Assembly (NCBI GenBank): GCA_002245135.1
Contig: NGBS01000874.1
Coordinates: 248,001 to 312,000, forward strand
Direction: 5' to 3'
Source: Proteromonas lacertae
Lineage: Eukaryota; Sar; Bigyra; Opalinata; Proteromonadidae
Length of the DNA: 64,000 bases
Shown: positions 25,501 to 36,738 of the stretch, one piece after another
How the letters are laid out: every line of letters starts with the position of its first letter
How positions within the stretch are numbered: position 1 is the first letter of the stretch
The notes under the pieces: generated by a model
What the model was told of the DNA's origin: nothing
Seen by the model: only the letters and a program-made list of their open reading frames with translations
Databases searched by the model: none
Made by a program: the position numbers and the translations under genes

Positions 25501-25896
25501 TTTGTCAATCATTATGTTGATAATACAATCACAAATGTAGTTAAAGATGAAGAAAAGAGTATTCACAATCAAGAAGAAGGTGAGAAGAAGGAAAATGAAG
25601 AAGATATTGGTAAAATAGAAGCTGTTGAAAGTAAGTTTACAGAAGATGGATTTGAGAATGAATCATTTGATACAACTACAAAAACAAATGCAGAAAATAA
25701 TGAAGGAGATGAAGTAAAACCTGAAGAGTCAAAACTAACTGAGAATTTTGAAGGAATTGATGAATTTGCCTCTGAAAAACCATCAGAAGAAATACCAAAT
25801 AAAGAAACAGAAGAAGAAGGTAATGTAGAGCCAACTGAAAGTAAAGCAACTGAAGGTTTTGATGATGGAGATGATTTTGATAATTCACTTGAATAG
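22556..25896 (+). CDS. CFAP97/Hemingway-related ciliary protein, paralogue C, with long acidic repeats
   Basis: Starts MSRNYRKQPDSLDYMY; introns near 22687-22712, 22989-23022, 23054-23091, 23311-23346 and 23523-23558. The N-terminal segment EIRNENLKLLKRLQEARPTV is a divergent CFAP97 signature. The middle domain shared with A and B follows (DILLYTDNRLFGD, VWEIGQF, ETIHDMC). The tail is a long Glu-rich array with one FLNDFVKEMVDSVMEK helix, three SFVNHYVDNTI helices and about seven ESKxTEGF...SEKPSEE units. Near 24,235 (AATAAAGG) one base must be skipped to pass from the first tail frame to the second; dropping one A gives NNKDDEF. Probably a ciliary scaffold. Confidence 0.75.
24655..25556 (+). 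repeat. Three near-identical RII-docking-like helices in tandem acidic repeats
   Basis: LGSFVNHYVDNTI recurs at about 24,664-24,730, 25,130-25,195 and 25,490-25,555, each followed by (K/R/T)(D/N)(I/V)V and an acidic DEE. The spacing is about 360-470 bp. The core VDNTI is close to VDNAI of the known RII-binding AKAP-IS helix. Between copies lie ESKxTEGF and SEKPSEE units. Confidence 0.7.
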
Positions 25897-26046
25897 AAAA
25901 CTTATAAATATTTTGTTCTTTTATTTATTATACTTCAATATTATATTAATCTCATTTTCTAAATAATATTATGTTCTTTTTGGAAATTTTGAACAATTAA
26001 TTTAAAAAAGATGATATATATATATATATTAAGAATTACAAACTTA

Positions 26047-27612
26047 TTATTTTTTCCAAATACTTTTTAATTTATCAGCAGCACGACCTAGAAATCCAAA
26101 TGGATTATGTCTCGATTCATAACACTCATTTTCACTTTTCGCAAATTCTTTCAACAATTCTCTTTGTTTATCACTTATCTTACTATATCAATATAATAAT
26201 GATAATAATAATATATACGTTGGTATTCTTACAGTATAATGCAATATTTGATCACCTTTACTAAATCCATTTGATTTTACAACACCTTTATTTCTTAATA
26301 TAAATCTATCACCAGGTTGAGTTCCAGCCTTTAAATCAATATCCATTGGTCCTTCAATAGTCGGAACTTGTATTTTTCCACCTAAAACAGCTTGTGTAAT
26401 TGATATAGGAACTTCAACATGTAGATTATAGCCATCACGATGGAAAATATCATCTTTACTTACTTGTACTGTAACATAAAGATTACCTGTCCTTCCACCT
26501 AATTTACCAGCATCTCCTTGTCCACTAACCCTCAATCTATCACCATTATCTATACCAGGTGGGATTTTAACTTCTACTACTTTTGTTTTTCTTTCCTATA
26601 TATAAATGATAATAATAATTATATATATATACTATTCCATTTCCATGACAATTAGGACATGGATGATTTATTACTTTTCCTTTACCTCGACATGTTCTAC
26701 ATGGTCTTTGAACTGTAAAGAATCCAGTACTTTGAGTCTCAACTCCTGAACCATGACAATGACTACATTTCTCTTGTTTTGTACCTGGTGCCTATTATAA
26801 TAAATATAATAAATATATTATATACACATCCACTACCACTGCATTTACTACATTGAACCATTCTTGACAATTTTACATCTTTATTACATCCTTTTATTGA
26901 TTCTAAAAATGTTAAATTTAAATTATAATGTAAATCATTTCCTCTTTCAGGAATATCTGTATTTTGACCCATTCCGAATATGTCTTCAAAATTAATACTA
27001 CCTCCTCCATTGCTAGAATAACTACCATTTGTACCACCAAAATCTCCTCCAAACATACTGGCAAATTCACGGAATATATCTTCAGCAGACATTCCTCCAT
27101 TGAAACCACCAAAACCTCCTTCTCCTCCCATCATGTTGGGATCTACACCTGCAAAACCGAATTGATCGTATTTCTTACGTTTTGCATCATCACTTAATAC
27201 TTCATATGCTGCTGTTACTTCTACAAATTTTTTCTGTGCTTCTTTATCGCCTTTATTTCTATCTGGGTGATATTTCTTGGCTAACTCAAAATAACGTTTT
27301 TTTATTTCTTGTTTAGTTGCTGATCTTGGTAAATTTAAAACCTATTTAATGAAATAATCATTTATTAATACTTCATAGTAATCTCTTTGTTTATCAAGGA
27401 ATGGAGTAGTACTATGGAATGAACGAATATTGTATCGAAGCTATGATCATAAAATATAAACAATATACTGAGAGGGGTGAAGAAAAAATTGATCTACCTA
27501 ATGTAGAATAGAAATTGTATTGAAATCTGTGTAAAAAGAGTGAACTATTTCTGATGCAGTGTGCTGCACATCTACTGTTGCATAAAATTGCTTTTGTAAG
27601 TGATTGCATCAA
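26047..27612 (-). CDS. Mitochondrial type I DnaJ (Hsp40, Mdj1/TID1-like)
   Basis: Co-chaperone that stimulates mitochondrial Hsp70. Six exons or so. The N-terminus (FLHRFQYNFYSTLGRS, LRYNIRSFHSTTPF) is a classic import sequence. The J domain follows with the catalytic YHPDRNKGD, then a Gly/Phe region (GGEGGFGGFNGGM), a zinc-finger domain with CxxCxGxG repeats (CSKCSGSG, CSHCHGSG, CRTCRGKG, CPNCHGNG) and the C-terminal substrate domain (VEVKIPPGIDNGDRLRVSGQGDAG, VPISITQAVLGGKI). The intron splitting the first zinc motif begins at the second possible donor (SGSGC/APGTKQ). The C-terminus DKLKSIWKK ends at 26047. Complete. Confidence 0.93.
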
Positions 27613-27748
27613 GTATTAGAAGATGAATAGCTTGAGGAAGACTTGAATCAATGAAACGACAATATTTTTTGTTTTTACATAATTCATTCTCCATAGACAC
27701 AATATGAAATACAAAACATAATAATAATTATAACATATCATTAACTAT

Positions 27749-29005
27749 TTAAATACTGGTAAAGTATGAATTATCCCATCTTGTTGAATCAATAGCTAAT
27801 TCATTCTCATTTCCATTAGTTATAATTGAAGCACATTTTACAATATCAGTATTACCAATTTCTATAATTATGCATATATAAATACAATTAAATACTTTCA
27901 ATTAATTTTCTGGATGGTATTTTAAATCTTAAATAAAAAGGATTCTACAACAATTAATAGACAAAAATATAAATATACTTCTATATCTGTAGAACATAAC
28001 TTTCCAGGTAAAAACCCTGATTTCAACATATACTCTTCAATTTCATTAACAATAGAACGATAATAACTCTTACTATCAATTTTTAATATGTTTGAAATAT
28101 GATCAACTTTATCTTCATATTCTTTATCATTAGCCTGTTCTTGTCTTTTAAATATTTCATACAAAGTATCACCAACCTCTTTTTCATTTCTTATTAAGCC
28201 ACTTTTACTTAAAAATGGAGCACTATATTAATATAATTAATAACTAAAAAGAAAATACTTTCTAGCTAATACAAAAGGTACATTTTCATTTGGTAATAAT
28301 GGATGAATGTTATTACTAAACTAATTACAATATATATATATCTTTTATACAATATAATCAATATTATTACTATATTTCTCATAGTCAATAACATTAAATC
28401 CACTACTACAATCAACTATTGTACTGATATCTGGTCTTTTTAATCGTAAATGTGTTAATAGTTTTGAAACTGGATATATAAATCCTGAAGGTGGGCAAAG
28501 TGGAATAACAACTATATTAATAGGATTTAAAGTATAAATATATATACTATGTGTTATGGAAGTATCTCCGAATACATATTCTTGTAAATAATCAAAATTT
28601 GGTTGTTCATAATCACCATATTCTTCAAATCTATTATATTATAAATTAGATATTATTCTTATACTCTCCTCTTATTTGATAATATTCTGACCTATCTAGA
28701 ATTGAATGAACATATTGTGTTGGTCCTATAACCAATAATACACCATCAAATGGAATGCAGCTATAAAAATATCACAAATAAAGAAATACGAAGAAAATAT
28801 TTTATCAATTGGAGTTTCATCTTTATTCAGTAAGATAGTTGAATATTCGTTTGAATTCTTTATTCCAGCCTTCGCACTAACCAAAGAATGAATTTCTATT
28901 TGAATAGATGGAAATCATACTGTCATATGCTTTACTAGCAAACATTCTTTTAATATTTGATTTTAAATTACACTTAAGTATATTTGTTCGTAAGAAAAAA
29001 GCCAT
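27749..29005 (-). CDS. Putative mitochondrial protein with weak class V aminotransferase resemblance
   Basis: Nine exons with tiny introns join one frame from MAFFLRTNILKCNLKSNIKR (Arg/Lys-rich, import-like) to TAA 27749. The middle reads like the PLP-fold core of class V aminotransferases: IVVIPLCPPSGFIYPVSKLL, ISTIVDCSSGFNVID, then NIDYIFSNNIHPLLP. At the place where the family has an S-x-x-H-K motif with the PLP lysine, this protein has NNIHPLL, so the lysine is missing. The C-terminus (YLRFKIPSRKLIEKIGNTDIVKC) is unassigned. If related, it is probably catalytically dead. The family link is weak; exon chaining is better supported. Confidence 0.55.
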
Positions 29006-29041
29006 TTTTGATATTTTCTCAAACCCAAGCTTGAAAGAAAA

Positions 29042-31403
29042 ATGAATGTTTTAAATGACTTGAAAAGGTTATTAGATAATTTTTCTTCTGTATCTAGTTT
29101 CGCTTATATATATTTAGATCAATAGTTTTGTTTATGACGACTTTAAGAGAGTATGGAATGAAATGAAGTTTGGAGTGTTGTTGTATACATGTACAAAATA
29201 TCAGAGATATGAAGATTATGTACAGATGTTTTATGAATCAGCATTATGTATAATTAGCTTATTCTATTTTTTAGCTTTACTGGAGATTAATACTGATTCA
29301 TACCAAGCAGGGATATTGTTTTTCTTGTATACATTCTATAAAGTACAAACGACTATTATACCAATTCGATTATCACAGAAGTATTATGAAAAACTAGTAT
29401 CACTTCTAATAATGTATCAACAACAATCATTAACAAATACAGAACCATATCAAATATTAAAATACATGTTTAAAAACAACTATTTTGTTCATTGTCTATA
29501 TAGTGAAGGTGTTGAATTAGAAAATATTCCATCATCATTTACAAACACAAAATCAACTCAAAATACTCCACTATCCAAAGAAGAAATCCTATCTTTGTGT
29601 TCAATTCCTGAAATAGAAAGAATTTCGTCACTTTATACATCAATGTATAACAACAATAATCAAATAGAGAGAAATGATCATATTGAAGATAATTTATCCA
29701 CTTCTATTATGGAGTTAATTAATAATTTTGAACAGAGTCATCAAAGAGGAGTAAATGAAACAGAAAATAATGATGAAGAAGAAGAAGATAATGAAGATGA
29801 AGAGAAATCAATGAATAATATTCGTAATAGAAGAACAAAAAATACAAATCAATCAAAGAAAAAGAAAGAAAAGAATCTTTTAACTAGAAGTAATAGAATA
29901 AAGTTATTGAAAAGAGTTGAGAGTATTCAAAGCCGTTTATCTATTTCAAATTTACCAATTGTAGATATACAACCAGTTATATCAATAACAAATAATAGTG
30001 ATAACAATATTGAGAATAATAGCTCTGTTGATATGAATAGTAACAATTTAAATCATATCAGAAGTTTATTTGGATATAATAACAGGAATGAAACTAATAG
30101 TCAAGAAGAAGGAGGAGAAGAAGAAAACTTAAATAATGAAGGTGGAAGAAAAACGAAGAAAAGAAAATTGAAAAATAAAGAAACTAATAAAAAGAAACAA
30201 AATAAGAAAAGAAAGTCAAGTGAAGAAGACGTTATAGAAAATGTTATGAATGTAATAAAAGAAAAGACAAAGACAAAAGCAAAAACAAAAACAACAAAAA
30301 AGAGGAAAACAAGAACTGTATCACAGAATAAAAAGAAAAACAAATCAAAAGATAGTAATTCAATTGAAATGGATGAATTATTTGGTGAAAATGAAGAGAT
30401 TGACAATAGAATTGAAGAAGAAGAAGATAATGATGAAGATGAAGTAATTACCAGAAATAATAAATCACAATCATCAAATCCATTATCATCTATAAATAGT
30501 AATTTAAATGAGATAGACAATTTGTTAAATGAAAATGACGAAATAAACAATGAAATACAAACATCAACAACAATAAGAAAAATGAATAAAACAACTTCCA
30601 AAGGTAATAAAAATAATAAATCAATAGATGATAATCTCTATGAAATAAATGCTCTGTTAAATGAGAATAATGAAATAGATAATATGATTGAAGAAGAAGA
30701 AGATGATGATGATAATGAGATAATTGTTTATAATAATAACAAATCTGGATCGTTAAATAGATTACCATCATTAGAAGATAATTTGGATAAAATAAACGAT
30801 TTATTGAATAAAAATGACGAAATAGAAAATGAAATACATAATATTAGAAAAAGAAATACTAGAAAGAGGAAAAATACAAAAACAACACTGAAGAAGAAAA
30901 GGAATAGTAAGTCAATAGAAGATAATATAAATGAAATAGATGAATTATTATATGAGAATAATGAGATTGATAATGAAATACAGGAAAAAACAACACAAAA
31001 AAAGACTAAAGCAACCAAAACAAAGACAAATAAGAAGAATAAAAACAGCAATAAGTCAATTGAAGATAATATAAATGAAATTGATGAATTATTAAATGAG
31101 AATAATGAAATAGAGAATCGAATGGAAGAAGAAAATGATGATGAAGTTATAATTTACAGAAATAGTAATATATCACAATCATCAAATCAAATATTATCTA
31201 TAGACAATAATTTAAATGAAATAGATGAATTGTTGAATGAAAACGAAGAAATTAACAATGTAATTGAAGAAAAAAAGAAAAGAAAAAGAACTAAAACTAC
31301 TACATCAAAGAATAAAAAGAGTACTAAATCAATAGATGATAATTTGAATGAGATAGACAGTCTTTTAAATGAGAATGAAGAAATTGATAATATAATTGAT
31401 TAA
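29042..31403 (+). CDS. SNAPC1: snRNA-activating protein complex subunit 1 (SNAP43) with repeat tail
   Basis: SNAPc drives transcription of snRNA genes by Pol II and Pol III. One 28-nt intron near 29093-29120 joins MNVLNDLKRLLDNFSS to INSFVYDDFKRVWNEMKFG. The first 120 residues match SNAP43: YESALCIISLFYFLALLE, YQAGILFFLYTFYKVQTTIIPIRLS. The remaining 600 residues are charged, with a Lys/Arg-rich region and eight repeats of the type NLNEIDELLNENNEIDNEI. Such a tail is not part of the usual SNAPC1. Nuclear. It is divergent from the aminotransferase-like gene with only 36 bp between the start codons, an extremely short shared promoter containing AAGCTTGAA. Confidence 0.8.
30361..31403 (+). repeat. 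Eight NEIDELLNEN repeats in the SNAPC1 tail
   Basis: Units of about 19 residues (consensus DNLNEIDELLNENNEIDN) begin near 30361, 30498, 30627, 30777, 30924, 31062, 31203 and 31338, alternating with lysine-rich or acidic linkers. All stay in frame to the stop. Confidence 0.85.
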
Positions 31404-31452
31404 TAATAGTTTTTTGATAACAATAATTAAAAAAAGATAATAGTTTAGAATG

Positions 31453-32600
31453 TTATTCTTCTTTATACGGTTTTAATAAATTCTCAGAAAATGACTTAAT
31501 GTTTTCTACTCCTCTTGACTTCTTCATTCAATTGAGGTAATAAAACCACGTGGAAAGTGTCATACAATTCATCAATCTGATCTAAATACTTCTCCTGCAT
31601 CTTTCTTCTTGCATTACATTTCACACAAGTTGATCCTTTTTCAACAAACAAAACTTGATTTACTATGATATTATGTGTATCCATTTCATTTCTACTCAAT
31701 TCTTGGACCAATCTTTCAGTCTCATAGACGGATAAGAACTCTGGAATACAAACACAGATAAATGTTGTTAATTCACTATTCTTAAATTGCTTGTTGACTT
31801 TGTCAGTTAAATCTTTTAAATCATTTATCTATAATATTTATAAATATTATAGATAACTATACTTTTCCAAGCATTGCATCAACAGATGGAGCACCTGCAC
31901 CACCAAGCATTCCAAGCTATATATATATATAATAAAAAACATAATAATCAATGAATATATATACAGTTGAAAAAACTCCTGATAATTTATCTTTCATTGC
32001 TGATAATTTCCCCATTGCTCCTTCCAACATACTTGGGAATCCAATTAATCTCAACGTATGTCCTGTTGGTGCTGTATCAAATACAATGACTGAATAATTC
32101 ATTGTTTGAACTTGTTTCATTAACTCAGCAAAACTCATTGCTTCATCAATTCCAGGGAATGAGGAGGTTAAATCATTGAACATTGATGAGATTGTGCCTT
32201 TTGCACTTGGATTTACATCTAAATCTTCAACCAATGAACCTGAAAAGTCTTTTGTTACTGTAGCATCTAATTCCATACAAAACAGATTTGTGAAACCATT
32301 AACAAGTGTTGGATTTGGTGAAAATTTTTGCTTAAATGCATCACTAAGGTTGTGAGCTGGATCAGTAGATATAATTAAAACACTTTCTCTAGTTTTTGCT
32401 AACTAGTTGTTATAATAAAACAAAATAAAATATACTTGTGTAGCTAAACTACAAGAACATGTTGTTTTACCTACACCTCCTTTACCTCCTACAAAAATCC
32501 TACAATTCATTTAATGTTATTAAATATACCATCTTAGAGATTTTTGATCGATAATATTTAGAAGAGTAGGGTCTAATTCCTCATAGTCATCATAATCCAT
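31453..32600 (-). CDS. GET3: ATPase GET3 (ASNA1/TRC40), tail-anchored protein targeting
   Basis: Cytosolic ATPase that delivers tail-anchored proteins to the ER. Exons join [16 protein letters not shown] to the deviant P-loop [16 protein letters not shown], switch [28 protein letters not shown], the zinc CxxC motif TCVKCNARR and the end [19 protein letters not shown]. At about 31,515 one base must be skipped to read the conserved EVRG; otherwise the frame stops six codons later. Four introns, one a long AT run at 31,918-31,964. Start at 32600 is 371 bp from the divergent PanB start. Confidence 0.93.
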
Positions 32601-32970
32601 TTAGAAAAGAACAATTTCAATAAAGAATAGAAAAATGAAACGAATCTTTGTCAGAATAGATTAGAATTTTAATGATTTTCATTAAGTTCGTTCAAATGAA
32701 GAAAGAAAGAGAAACTAACATATTAAAATGATTATTAAACGTCATATTTATAATCGTTCAGTATTACTTGAATATGAAATGTTTTCAACAATATTTAAGT
32801 AATATACTCCTATAACTATGACATATATTTACTAAATGTCATTTAATAATTAATATTGTTGGTTCAATTAAACATCTTACCAACTACTGACTATTTTTGA
32901 TTTGTTGAAAATTAAAAGCTTGACTACGTAATCAAACTCACATATTATATAATTACTCAAATTCGTCATT
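32601..32970. promoter_or_regulatory. Divergent promoter region, GET3 / PanB
   Basis: 370 bp between two start codons. AT-rich, with AAGCTTGACTACG at 32917-32929, another inst. Confidence 0.4.
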
Positions 32971-34165
32971 ATGAATAAATTGTTCTCGTTTGTAAGAAAT
33001 AAAAATGCAGTATGCACGTTATCTTGTATATCAAAAAGAGGATTTGCTAATGTAACAAAGCGAACTAAAGTATCTAGTTTATTAACAGACAATATAGAGA
33101 ACCACAACAAATATAATCAAAATGAAGAAAGATAAGAAGAAAATATCAATGTGTACAGCTTATAGTTATGGACAAGCAAAACATTGTGAAGAAGCAGGAA
33201 TGGATATGGTTTTAGTAGGTGATTCTGTTGGAATGACTGAGTTAGTATGATATTTATAGATTTATTGAAATAGGGATTCGAAACAACTATTCCAGTCATA
33301 ATGGAAGATATGATTCACCATTGCAAGAGTGTGGCAAGGTATAATTTGTAATAATTGTGTATAATGTAGAGGAAATAACTATAGTTTATTGATTGGGGAT
33401 ATGCCATTTGGAAGTTATATATCTTTTTTTATTCTTTTTTTATAAAGTGTTATTTTTTTTAATTTAATGTCTTCAAGAAGTTGATACAAAAACAGCATAT
33501 AAGAATGCAATAAGATTTCTACAAGAAGGTAATATGAATGCCGTCAAATTAGAAGGAATCAATAAGAATATATCAAAAACAATAAAAGACTTAGTTGGTA
33601 GTGGAATTCCAGTTCAAGGACATATTGGTTTAACTCCACAGAAAGTGAATGTGATTGGTGGATTTAAAAGTCAAGGTAAAACTGGTATATAATATATACT
33701 ATTATTTATTTATTAATATTTAGCTGACGCTGCATTAAAGTTAATAGAAGATGCTTTATTACTACAAGATTGTGGATGTTTTTCAATCGTTTTAGAATGT
33801 GTATAAAATAAAAATAAATGTAATTATTAATTATATATATAAATAGACACCATCTATAGTTGGTAAAATAATAAGTGAGAAAAGTACATATTCCAGTAAT
33901 AGGAATTGGTAGTGGCAAATACTGTGATGGTCAAGTGTTAGTATATCACGATATATTAGGAATAAATGGTACAAAATGTGGTAAATTTGTTAAACAATAT
34001 ATTGATTTATATTCTATTATTATTGATAAGTTAAGTGAATATAAAAATGATGTTGTTAATGGTGAATATCCAAGTGATGTTTACAGTCCTTATAAAATGA
34101 AAGAAGAAGAAGTAAAAGTGTTTTTAGAAAAATCATTATTGATTGATAAATATCCTTTTGAATAA
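32971..34165 (+). CDS. panB: 3-methyl-2-oxobutanoate hydroxymethyltransferase (ketopantoate synthase)
   Basis: First committed step of pantothenate (vitamin B5) synthesis: it adds a hydroxymethyl group from methylene-tetrahydrofolate to ketoisovalerate. Motifs: MCTAYSYGQAKHCEEAGMD, VLVGDSVGMTEL, TTIPVIMEDMIHHCKSV, GDMPFGSY, GNMNAVKLEGI, SGIPVQGHIGLTPQ, HIPVIGIGSGKYCDGQVLV and YHDILGINGTKCGKFVKQY. MNKLFSFVRNKNAVC looks like a mitochondrial presequence. The frame needs a one-base skip near 33,125 and again near 33,880, both in A-rich runs. The intron after GDMPFGSY (about 33,419-33,476) has no GT donor at the place homology predicts; it begins ATATCTTT. An organism with panB can probably make its own pantothenate. 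Confidence 0.9.
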
Positions 34166-34288
34166 TAGTGATATATATATATAACTTGTTTCTTGACTAT
34201 TATTTACTAATAATCATTCGTTTGAAGAAAGCAATGAGAATTTAAATTCTGAAACAATTAAGGTTTATTAATGTTGTTAAAATGTGTT

Positions 34289-34332
34289 ATTTTTATTTGT
34301 CCAAGGTTGTTTTTTTATTTGTCTAAGGTTGT
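34289..34332 (+). repeat. Imperfect 22-bp tandem duplication
   Basis: The unit TTTATTTGTCCAAGGTTGT (34292-34310) is followed at once by TTTATTTGTCTAAGGTTGT (34314-34332) in the 294-bp spacer between panB and the Hsp70-like gene. One C/T change separates the copies. Function unknown. Confidence 0.8.
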
Positions 34333-34459
34333 ATTTTTTCAAAAGGGGAACGAAAATTTTTAACGAAAATTGGTAGTTATTGTTTATCGTTTTTTCTATA
34401 GAAGGAAACACTTATTTTTATAAACAATATTTTTGATTGAACTATCATAGCGTAACATA

Positions 34460-36557
34460 ATGTCAAAAGTTAAAAGTTCATATGGAGTAGATTTAGGAAC
34501 ATCTTTTGCTAAAGCTGCATATGTTGGATTAGTGAATCAAATAACTATAATTCAGTCAAATGAAGGAGAAAACACAATACCAGCATATGTCAGTTACAAC
34601 AGTAAAAATGTCGATAAAATGATAGGATCCTATGCAAAAAATCTTCCATTTATGCAAGATCTTCCTGTTTTATATGATGCAAAGAAATTTATAGGGAAAA
34701 GATTTGACAGGTTAGATGCCAAAACTTGTTGATTCATATCCTTTTGAAATTGTTTCAAAAAATGGTTTACCCTGTTACAGAATAATGTATAATAACAAAG
34801 TTACGTTAATAAGTCCAACTGATATTGATACAGAGATATTAAAATACATTCATAATTGTTATTTTAGACAAATCACTCATTTACCAATAGAAATACATGT
34901 AGTGATTGGAGTTCCAGCTTTATTTTCTTCGAAACAAAGAGAAGAAACAATCAAAGCTGGAATGAATGCAGGAATTGGTAAAATAACTACCATACCAGAA
35001 CCTTCTGCAGCTGTATTGACTTATTTAGATGAAACTCAATATCAAGATGATTGTAAAGTATTGGTATTTGATTTTGGCGCAGGGAAATTTGAATGTTCAG
35101 TTGTTGAAGTGAAAGATAAGAATATTAGTATAATTGGTGTAAATGGAGACGATAATTTAGGTGGACAAGATGTGACAAAAGCCATGTCAAAATATATAAT
35201 TAAAAGAATAAAAACAGAAACAGGTTTAGATATATCAAGGGATTTCAAAATGATTAAAAAAGTAGAAAGTGAATGTGAAGCTGCTAAATTCTTATTATCA
35301 ATGTGTGGTGTTTATCCATTCTATTTAACAGTAAGAGAAAAAGATTTTGTAGAAACATTAACATCAGAAACAATCAATGAGGTGTGTAAAGATATACTTG
35401 ATAGAGCGATTTATATAATGAATGTAACATTAAAAAGATGTGAATTAACTCCAGATGATATTGATTATATTATTCCAGCTGGTGGTTCAAGTAGATTATC
35501 ATTTTTAAGAGAGTATATAGATGAAAAATTCAAAAATGTTACAGTATTGACAAAAATAAATCCAGATGAAGTTGTAGTAAGAGGATGTGCTTTATATTCA
35601 AATTATATAGCAAATGATGAATATGAATATAAAATAATAGATTATGTACCTCCAGAACCATTAGCAATTGGAGTTGATTTAACATCAAAGATTTCAAGAG
35701 TAACATTTTATGATTATGCTGAAGATAAATACAGTGTAATAACATTCCCATCTACTGTTGCATTTAATAAGAAAACTAAAGAAATCAAAGTTGGTTTTGA
35801 TGAAAAAACAATTGATGAGGAAAAATATTCTGTTGTTTCAGATCCAATTAAATATATAGGAAAGAAATTCTCAGAAATTGATAAATCTGAATATGAATTT
35901 GTTAATTATACATTAATTAGAGCAAAAGGAAATAAATGTTTCTATAAAGTTATGTATAACAAAAAGGTTCATTATTATTTACCATCTCAGATATTATCTT
36001 TGATTTTAATGTTTATTACTAAATCTTTAAAACACAAAGAATTAGATGGAGTAATTGCTGTTCCTATTAATTTCAATCAAAGTCAAAGAGAAGAAGTAAA
36101 AAAAGTATGTCATGAAAGTGGAATGAAAGTATTACAGTTCATTCCTGAAGGTATTTGTTCGTTGCTTTATTATCTAAATAAAAAAGAGATTACAATGCCA
36201 GTGTGTAATGTATTAATTTGTAATTTCTGTTCAAAAGAAAAAGTAATTCCAATATTAAGTATAAGTATTCAAGAAAAAAGTAAAATCGGAAAAGATTTAA
36301 TAAATATGGTAATAGAGAATAAAGCCAATAAATCTAGTGGTGTTGGTAATATTGATTATGTTATTGTTGATGGATATTCATATCATACTCCTCAGATACT
36401 GAAGTTAGTTAAGAAATACTTCCCCACTTCTCATATATGTAGATTACACCCTGAAAAAGCTATTTCTGTTGGTGCTTCGATTTATTCAAGATTGATTATA
36501 GAGAAAGAAGAAGGAAAACTACATGTATCTGACTATGTTTGCTCAAAATTGGGTTAA
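34460..36557 (+). CDS. Hsp70-like protein with two ATPase domains in tandem and no substrate-binding domain
   Basis: Domain 1 (about residues 1-395) is a full Hsp70/actin-type nucleotide-binding domain: YGVDLGTSFAKAAYV, VIGVPALFSSKQREE, EPSAAVLTYLDE, VLVFDFGAGKFECSVVEV, PAGGSSRLSFLREYI and NPDEVVVRGCALYS. Where a chaperone would have its beta-sandwich substrate domain, a second domain begins (LAIGVDLTSKISRVTFYD) with VIAVPINFNQSQREEVKK, PEGICSLLYYL and LHPEKAISVGASIYS. This second copy lacks the phosphate-2 DxGxG motif (NVLICNFCSKEK) and most of subdomain IIB, so it is probably not an ATPase. A one-base skip is needed near 34,712 (FDRL/MPKLVDSYPF). No introns. No KDEL or signal peptide: cytosolic. 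Confidence 0.85.
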
Positions 36558-36738
36558 AACCATTTTGATGAATAATTAACTTAATTTCTACTTTCATATA
36601 GTATAATATTAATATTCTATGGATATTTTGTTGTAATGAATATAAGAATACCAATAAACAACACACAAAATTCGATTTATATTTAAATAAAATATAGATT
36701 AAGTGAAAATTACCTCAATCTTCTCTAATTCAACCTAA

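Noticed and set aside
24704-25888. Minus-strand frames opposite CFAP97-C
   Set aside because: Shadows of GAA/GAT repeats; Leu/His/Ser-only composition.
30101-30601. Long minus-strand frame opposite the SNAPC1 tail
   Set aside because: It is the mirror of Asp/Asn/Lys-rich repeats, giving Phe/Leu/Ser-only protein, with no introns or start context.
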